Notes under the pieces: generated by a model
The model's input: only the letters and a program-made list of their open reading frames with translations
What the model was told of the DNA's origin: nothing
Database searches by the model: none
Part shown: one piece after another, positions 60,235 through 64,000 of the stretch
How positions within the stretch are numbered: position 1 is the first letter of the stretch
Layout of the letters: each line of letters starts with the position of its first letter
NCBI RefSeq assembly: GCF_001905735.1
Contig: NZ_LISW01000009.1
Location: forward strand, 470,666-534,665
Direction of reading: 5' to 3'
DNA: 64,000 nucleotides
Source: Streptomyces sp. CB01249
GTDB lineage: Bacteria; Actinomycetota; Actinomycetes; Streptomycetales; Streptomycetaceae
Translations under genes and position numbers: made by a program

Positions 60235-61266
60235 GTGGCCGAGACCGCCCGTCATCCCGAGCCCCGTTACGGCAACCGGCCGACCATGAAGGACGTGGCC
60301 GCCCGGGCCGGGGTGGGCCTCAAGACGGTCTCGCGCGTGGTCAACAGCGAGCCGGGGGTCACCCCGGACACGGAGCGCCGGGTGCAGGAGGCCATCGAGG
60401 CGCTGGGCTTCCGCCGCAACGACAGCGCGCGGGTGCTGCGCAAGGGCAGGACCGCCTCCATCGGCCTGGTCCTGGAGGATCTGGCGGACCCCTTCTACGG
60501 GCCGCTGAGCCGCGCGGTCGAGGAGGTGGCCCGCGCGCACGGCGCCCTGCTCATCAACGGTTCCAGCGCCGAGGACCCGGAGCGCGAGCAGGAGCTGGTC
60601 CTCGCCCTGTGCGCGCGCCGGGTCGACGGGCTGATCGTGATCCCGGCCGCCGACGACCACCGCTATCTGGAGCCGGAGATCAAGGCGGGCGTCGCGACCG
60701 TCTTCGTGGACCGCCCGGCCGGGCAGATCCAGGCGGACATGGTGCTGTCGGACAGCTTCGGCGGGGCCCGCGAGGGCGTCGCCCATCTGATCGCGCACGG
60801 CCACCGCCGTATCGGCTTCATCGGCGACCAGCCCCGTATCCACACCGCGACCGAGCGCCTGCGCGGCTACCACGCGGCGATGGCGGAGGCGGGGATAACC
60901 GTCGAGGACTCCTGGGTCTCGCTGGGCTCCACGGACCCCGACCGCGTGCGCGCCGCCGCCGAGGCCATGCTCTCGGGTCCGGAGCCGGTGACGGCGCTCT
61001 TCTCCGGCAACAACCGGGTCACGGTGACGGTGGTGCGCGTCCTGGCGGACCGGGAGCGGCCGGTCGCCCTGGTCGGCTTCGACGACATCGAGCTGGCGGA
61101 CCTGCTCGGCATCACCGTGATCTCCCAGGACGCGGCGACGGTGGGCCGCACCGCCGCCGAGCACCTCTTCCGGCGCCTGGACGGGTCCGGTCACCCCCCG
61201 GCGCGCGTGGAGCTCCCGACCCGGCTGATCGCCCGCGGTTCGGGGGAGATCCCCCCGGCCGCCTGA
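60235..61266 (+). CDS. LacI-family transcriptional regulator
   Basis: A 343-aa repressor. The N-terminal LacI helix-turn-helix (about 18-63) has MKDVAARAGVGLKTVSRVVN, and the periplasmic-binding-like sensor domain follows with RTASIGLVLEDLADPFYGPL. GTG 60235 has AGGA upstream. It is expected to respond to a sugar and control the kinase gene and perhaps the galactoside operon. No matching CG palindrome was found near 56870-57080. Confidence 0.9.
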   Translation: MAETARHPEPRYGNRPTMKDVAARAGVGLKTVSRVVNSEPGVTPDTERRVQEAIEALGFRRNDSARVLRKGRTASIGLVLEDLADPFYGPLSRAVEEVARAHGALLINGSSAEDPEREQELVLALCARRVDGLIVIPAADDHRYLEPEIKAGVATVFVDRPAGQIQADMVLSDSFGGAREGVAHLIAHGHRRIGFIGDQPRIHTATERLRGYHAAMAEAGITVEDSWVSLGSTDPDRVRAAAEAMLSGPEPVTALFSGNNRVTVTVVRVLADRERPVALVGFDDIELADLLGITVISQDAATVGRTAAEHLFRRLDGSGHPPARVELPTRLIARGSGEIPPAA

Positions 61267-61276
61267 GCGACGCCCC

Positions 61277-62575
61277 TCAGGGCGCGGTGACCGTCAGGGT
61301 GCCGCGCCGGGGCGAGGCGAAGGCGTCGAGGTCGGCGCGGGTCAGCCCGGTCAGCTTCGCCACCTCGTCGGTGTCCAGGGCTCCGCAGTCGATGCCGCGC
61401 AGCAGGTAGCCGCTGAGCGCCTTGGCGGTGGCCGGTTCGTCCATCACGTCGCCGCCGGCCTTGGCGACGTACGCGGCGAGCCGGGCGGCGGCCTGCTCCA
61501 GGCCCTCGCGGTAGAAGGTGTAGACGGCCGCGTAACGGGTCGGCAGGTGGCCCGGGTGCATGTCCCAGCCCTGGTAGTAGGCGCGGGCCAGGGCGCGCCG
61601 CGTGAGCCCGTAGTGCAGCCGCCACGCCTCGTGGACCTGCGGGGTGGGCCCGACGGGCAGGACGTTGGTGGAGCCGTCGGAGACGCGTACGCCGGTGCCT
61701 GCGGCGGCGACCTGCATGACGGCCTTGGCGTGGTCGGCGGCCGGGTGGTCGCTCGCCTGGTACGCGGCGCTGACGCCGACGCAGGCGCTGTAGTCGAAGG
61801 TGCCGTAGTGCAGCCCGGTCGCCCGTCCCCGGGCCGCGTCGATCATGCGGGCCACGGCGGCGGTGCCGTCGGCGGCCAGGATGGACTGGCTGGTCTCGAT
61901 CTGGATCTCGAAGCCGATGCGCCCGTCGGGCAGCCCGTGCGCCTGCTCGAAGGCTTCGAGGAGCTGGACGAAGGCGGTGACCTGCTCGGGGTACGTCACC
62001 TTCGGCAGGGTGAGGACGAGCCCGTCGGGGAGCCCGCCCGCCCTCATGAGCCCGGTGAGGAAGACGTCCGTGGTGCGGATGCCCCGGTCGCGGACGGCGG
62101 CTTCCATGCACTTCATCCGGATGCCCATGTACGGGGCGGCCGTGCCGTCGGCGTACGCCTCCGAGACGAGCCGGGCCGCGCGGGCCGCCGCTTCGTCCTC
62201 CTCGGCGTCGGAGCGGGGTCCGTAGCCGTCCTCGAAGTCGATCCTCAGGTCCTCGACCGGCTCGCGCTCCAGCTTGGCGCGCACCCGGTCGTGGACGGGC
62301 CCGGCCAGCTCGTCCGGGATGCCGAGCACCCCGGCGAGGGCGGCTGCGTCGGGGGCGTGCTCGTCCAGCGCCTTCAGCGCCTCGTCGCCCCAGGTGCGCA
62401 GGGTGCCGGCCGTGAAGGTGTCGCCCGGTACGTAGACCGTGTGCACGGGCTGGCGGGTGCCGGGGTCGCCCGGGTAGCGGCGGGCGAGTTCGGCGTCCAC
62501 CGGCGCGAGGGAGGCGCTGATCCCGTCGCTGACCGCACCGGCGAGGCTCGTCGCCACCTTCTCCTGCTGACCCAT
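61277..62575 (-). CDS. DUF6986-like aldolase/citrate lyase-superfamily protein
   Basis: A 432-aa HpcH/CitE-like TIM-barrel protein. Conserved elements are LRIDFEDGYG (acidic metal site), GFEIQIETSQSIL and a GLHYGTFDYSACVGV run. This layout belongs to a group (I believe DUF6986) often found with urate or allantoin catabolism genes in Streptomyces. Role here is inferred. ATG 62575 is preferred because GGAGGG lies seven bases upstream. The promoter, a perfect inverted repeat just after it and the distance fit a repressible gene. Confidence 0.78.
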   Translation of the reverse strand: MGQQEKVATSLAGAVSDGISASLAPVDAELARRYPGDPGTRQPVHTVYVPGDTFTAGTLRTWGDEALKALDEHAPDAAALAGVLGIPDELAGPVHDRVRAKLEREPVEDLRIDFEDGYGPRSDAEEDEAAARAARLVSEAYADGTAAPYMGIRMKCMEAAVRDRGIRTTDVFLTGLMRAGGLPDGLVLTLPKVTYPEQVTAFVQLLEAFEQAHGLPDGRIGFEIQIETSQSILAADGTAAVARMIDAARGRATGLHYGTFDYSACVGVSAAYQASDHPAADHAKAVMQVAAAGTGVRVSDGSTNVLPVGPTPQVHEAWRLHYGLTRRALARAYYQGWDMHPGHLPTRYAAVYTFYREGLEQAAARLAAYVAKAGGDVMDEPATAKALSGYLLRGIDCGALDTDEVAKLTGLTRADLDAFASPRRGTLTVTAP

Positions 62576-62600
62576 CGTCCGCACCCTCCACGCTCCGGTC

Positions 62601-62619
62601 GTTTCCGCTTGCCGGAAAC
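62601..62619. promoter_or_regulatory. Operator-like inverted repeat before the aldolase-like gene
   Basis: GTTTCCG-CTTGC-CGGAAAC is a 7-base-arm inverted repeat. It falls about +10 to +28 of the predicted transcript, a repressor position. The GGAAA/TTTCC core recalls IclR-family sites. Confidence 0.65.
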
Positions 62620-62635
62620 AACAATCCGTATGGTG

Positions 62636-62664
62636 AAGTTATAAGGCGCTCGCATCCGAGTCAA
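62636..62664 (-). promoter_or_regulatory. Promoter of the aldolase-like gene
   Basis: On the minus strand, TTGACT, a 17-base spacer and TAACTT form a good sigma-70-type (HrdB) promoter. It leaves a leader of about 54 bases before the ATG at 62575. Confidence 0.65.
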
Positions 62665-62682
62665 CGGTGACCGGGAACGCCG

Positions 62683-62716
62683 CGGGGCCGCACGGTGCGT
62701 TCACCGTGCGGCCCCG
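62683..62716 (-). terminator. Strong hairpin terminator after etfA
   Basis: CGGGGCCGCACGGTG and CACCGTGCGGCCCCG form a perfect 15-bp stem around CGTT, beginning 30 bases past the etfA stop. Confidence 0.8.
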
Positions 62717-62745
62717 GGCCGTTGCTCGTACCAAACCGTCCGCGA

Positions 62746-63708
62746 TCAGCCCTTGCGGGTGTTGATCTCCTCGGTGAGCTGGGGGACGACGGCGAAGAGG
62801 TCGCCGACGACGCCGTAGTCCACGAGGTCGAAGATCGGGGCCTCGGCGTCCTTGTTGACCGCGACGATCGTCTTCGAGGTCTGCATGCCCGCCCGGTGCT
62901 GGATCGCGCCGGAGATGCCGTTGGCGATGTAGAGCTGCGGCGAGACGGACTTGCCGGTCTGGCCGACCTGGTTGGTGTGCGGGTACCAGCCCGCGTCCAC
63001 GGCGGCACGCGAGGCACCCACGGCGGCACCCAGCGAGTCGGCCAGCGCCTCGATGATCGCGAAGTTCTCCGCGCCGTTGACGCCACGGCCACCGGAGACC
63101 ACGATCGCGGCCTCCGTCAGCTCCGGGCGGCCCGTCGACTCACGCGGCGTACGGGACAGCACCTTCGTGCCCGTGGCCTGCGCCGAGAAGGAGACCGCGA
63201 GGGTCTCGACGGCACCGGCGGCCGAGGCCGCCTCGACCGGGGCGGAGTTCGGCTTGACCGTGATGACCGGAACGCCCTTGGAGACACGGGACTTGGTCGT
63301 GTACGAGGCGGCGAACGCGGACTGCGTGGCGACCGGGCCCTCGTCGCCGGCCTCCAGGTCGACGGCGTCGGTGATGATGCCGGAGCCGATACGGACCGCG
63401 AGGCGGGCCGCGATCTCCTTGGCCTCCGCGGAGGAGGACAGCAGCACGGCAACCGGGGACACGGCGTCGAAGGCGGCCTGGAGCGCGTCCACCTTCGGTA
63501 CGACGAGGTAGTCGGCGAACTCGGGGGCGTCGGCGGTCAGCACCTTGACCGCACCGTGCTCGGCGAGCACGTCGGCGGTGTCGGCGGCGCCGTTGCCCAG
63601 GGCGACGGCGACGGGCTCGCCGATGCGGCGGGCGAGCGTCAGCAGCTCCAGGGTGGGCTTGCGGACGGCACCGTCCAGGTGGTCGACATAGACGAGAACT
63701 TCAGCCAT
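62746..63708 (-). CDS. etfA: Electron transfer flavoprotein, alpha subunit
   Basis: A 320-aa FAD subunit. The C-terminal half contains the FAD-binding signature QVGQTGKSVSPQLYIANGIS and GAIQHRAGM. It forms a heterodimer with EtfB and passes electrons from acyl-CoA dehydrogenases to ETF-quinone oxidoreductase. It follows etfB with a 58-base gap and ends at a strong hairpin. Confidence 0.95.
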   Translation of the reverse strand: MAEVLVYVDHLDGAVRKPTLELLTLARRIGEPVAVALGNGAADTADVLAEHGAVKVLTADAPEFADYLVVPKVDALQAAFDAVSPVAVLLSSSAEAKEIAARLAVRIGSGIITDAVDLEAGDEGPVATQSAFAASYTTKSRVSKGVPVITVKPNSAPVEAASAAGAVETLAVSFSAQATGTKVLSRTPRESTGRPELTEAAIVVSGGRGVNGAENFAIIEALADSLGAAVGASRAAVDAGWYPHTNQVGQTGKSVSPQLYIANGISGAIQHRAGMQTSKTIVAVNKDAEAPIFDLVDYGVVGDLFAVVPQLTEEINTRKG

Positions 63709-63766
63709 GGGACTTCAATCTCCTGCGTGTACGAAGTAGGCGGGGTGGCGAACGGGATGCCGGGGC

Positions 63767-64000
63767 TCAGATGAACTTCTGGCCGGCCAGGAACTCGGCC
63801 AGCTGCTTGCCGCCCTCGCCCTCGTCCTTCACGATCGTTCCCGCAGTGCGGGCCGGACGCTCGGTCGCGGAGTCGACCGCGGTCCACGCACCCGCCAACC
63901 CCACCTGCTCGGCGTCGATCCCCAGATCGTCCAGGTCCAGGGACTTCACCGGCTTCTTCTTCGCCGCCATGATCCCCTTGAACGACGGGTAACGCGCCTC
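63767..64000 (-). CDS. etfB: Electron transfer flavoprotein, beta subunit, 3' part
   Basis: The last 77 residues of EtfB, continuing beyond the window. The end reads FKGIMAAKKKPVKSLDLDDL and GKQLAEFLAGQKFI, the conserved tail of beta subunits. It binds AMP and lies just upstream of etfA. Confidence 0.9.
   Translation of the reverse strand, partial: EARYPSFKGIMAAKKKPVKSLDLDDLGIDAEQVGLAGAWTAVDSATERPARTAGTIVKDEGEGGKQLAEFLAGQKFI

Noticed and set aside
1..64000. Prophage, insertion sequence, CRISPR array or tRNA genes
   Set aside because: No transposase, integrase, capsid genes, spaced direct repeats or tRNA cloverleaf sequences were seen on either strand.

Overview
The window is very GC-rich chromosomal DNA with a GC-heavy third codon position, many GTG/TTG starts, 4-bp start/stop overlaps and gene families typical of Streptomyces (mycothiol- and F420-type enzymes, TerD, DUF6643-like, Rv1733c-like and DUF4865-like proteins). 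It most likely comes from a Streptomyces or very close relative. I see no tRNA or rRNA gene, insertion sequence, prophage or CRISPR array.

Region 1 (1-9.9 kb) is one edge of a catechol siderophore locus. A minus-strand operon runs binding lipoprotein, two FecCD permeases, FecE-type ATPase, then an NRPS that leaves the window at base 1. A second minus-strand pair encodes a free-standing aryl carrier protein and a siderophore-interacting reductase with a His/Asp/Glu-rich tail. Divergent from these is an isochorismate synthase. Three DmdR/IdeR-type iron boxes lie in front of the three units. The remaining dihydroxybenzoate genes are presumably to the left.

Region 2 (9.9-21.5 kb) holds an acyltransferase, a TetR/methyltransferase pair with an operator inside a leaderless promoter, an acyl-CoA oxidase-like enzyme, a degenerate GyrB-like protein consisting only of the ATPase half, a drug-efflux MFS protein with its TetR regulator, an unrecognised 494-aa protein, an MHS-type transporter and a NUDIX hydrolase.

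Region 3 (21.5-31.4 kb) is rich in envelope functions: apolipoprotein N-acyltransferase, an O-antigen-ligase-like membrane protein, an Asp/Glu racemase-family enzyme and an HpnB-like glycosyltransferase. A double-TerD protein and several Streptomyces-type conserved hypotheticals follow.

Region 4 (31.5-45.4 kb) has a beta-helix/AAA+ fusion, a large membrane protein with a serine-hydrolase end, DeoR, SRPBCC and Cds1-like proteins, an RsbW-like ATP-binding protein, a compact TetR-cupin-DUF4865-phosphotriesterase operon, and a ROK regulator divergent from an MFS transporter that has a leaderless promoter.

Region 5 (45.4-53.7 kb) holds mycothiol- and F420-type enzymes, a TetR regulator with twin palindromes, a geranylgeranyl-reductase-family flavoprotein, an M20 peptidase, an MBL hydrolase and a P-loop/NUDIX fusion.

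Region 6 (53.7-61.3 kb) is an alpha-galactoside locus: Tat-lipoprotein binding protein, two sugar permeases and no ATPase, a secreted GH27 enzyme, a ROK sugar kinase and a LacI regulator. Region 7 (61.3-64 kb) has an aldolase/citrate-lyase-like protein with a clear promoter and operator, then etfA and the 3' end of etfB.
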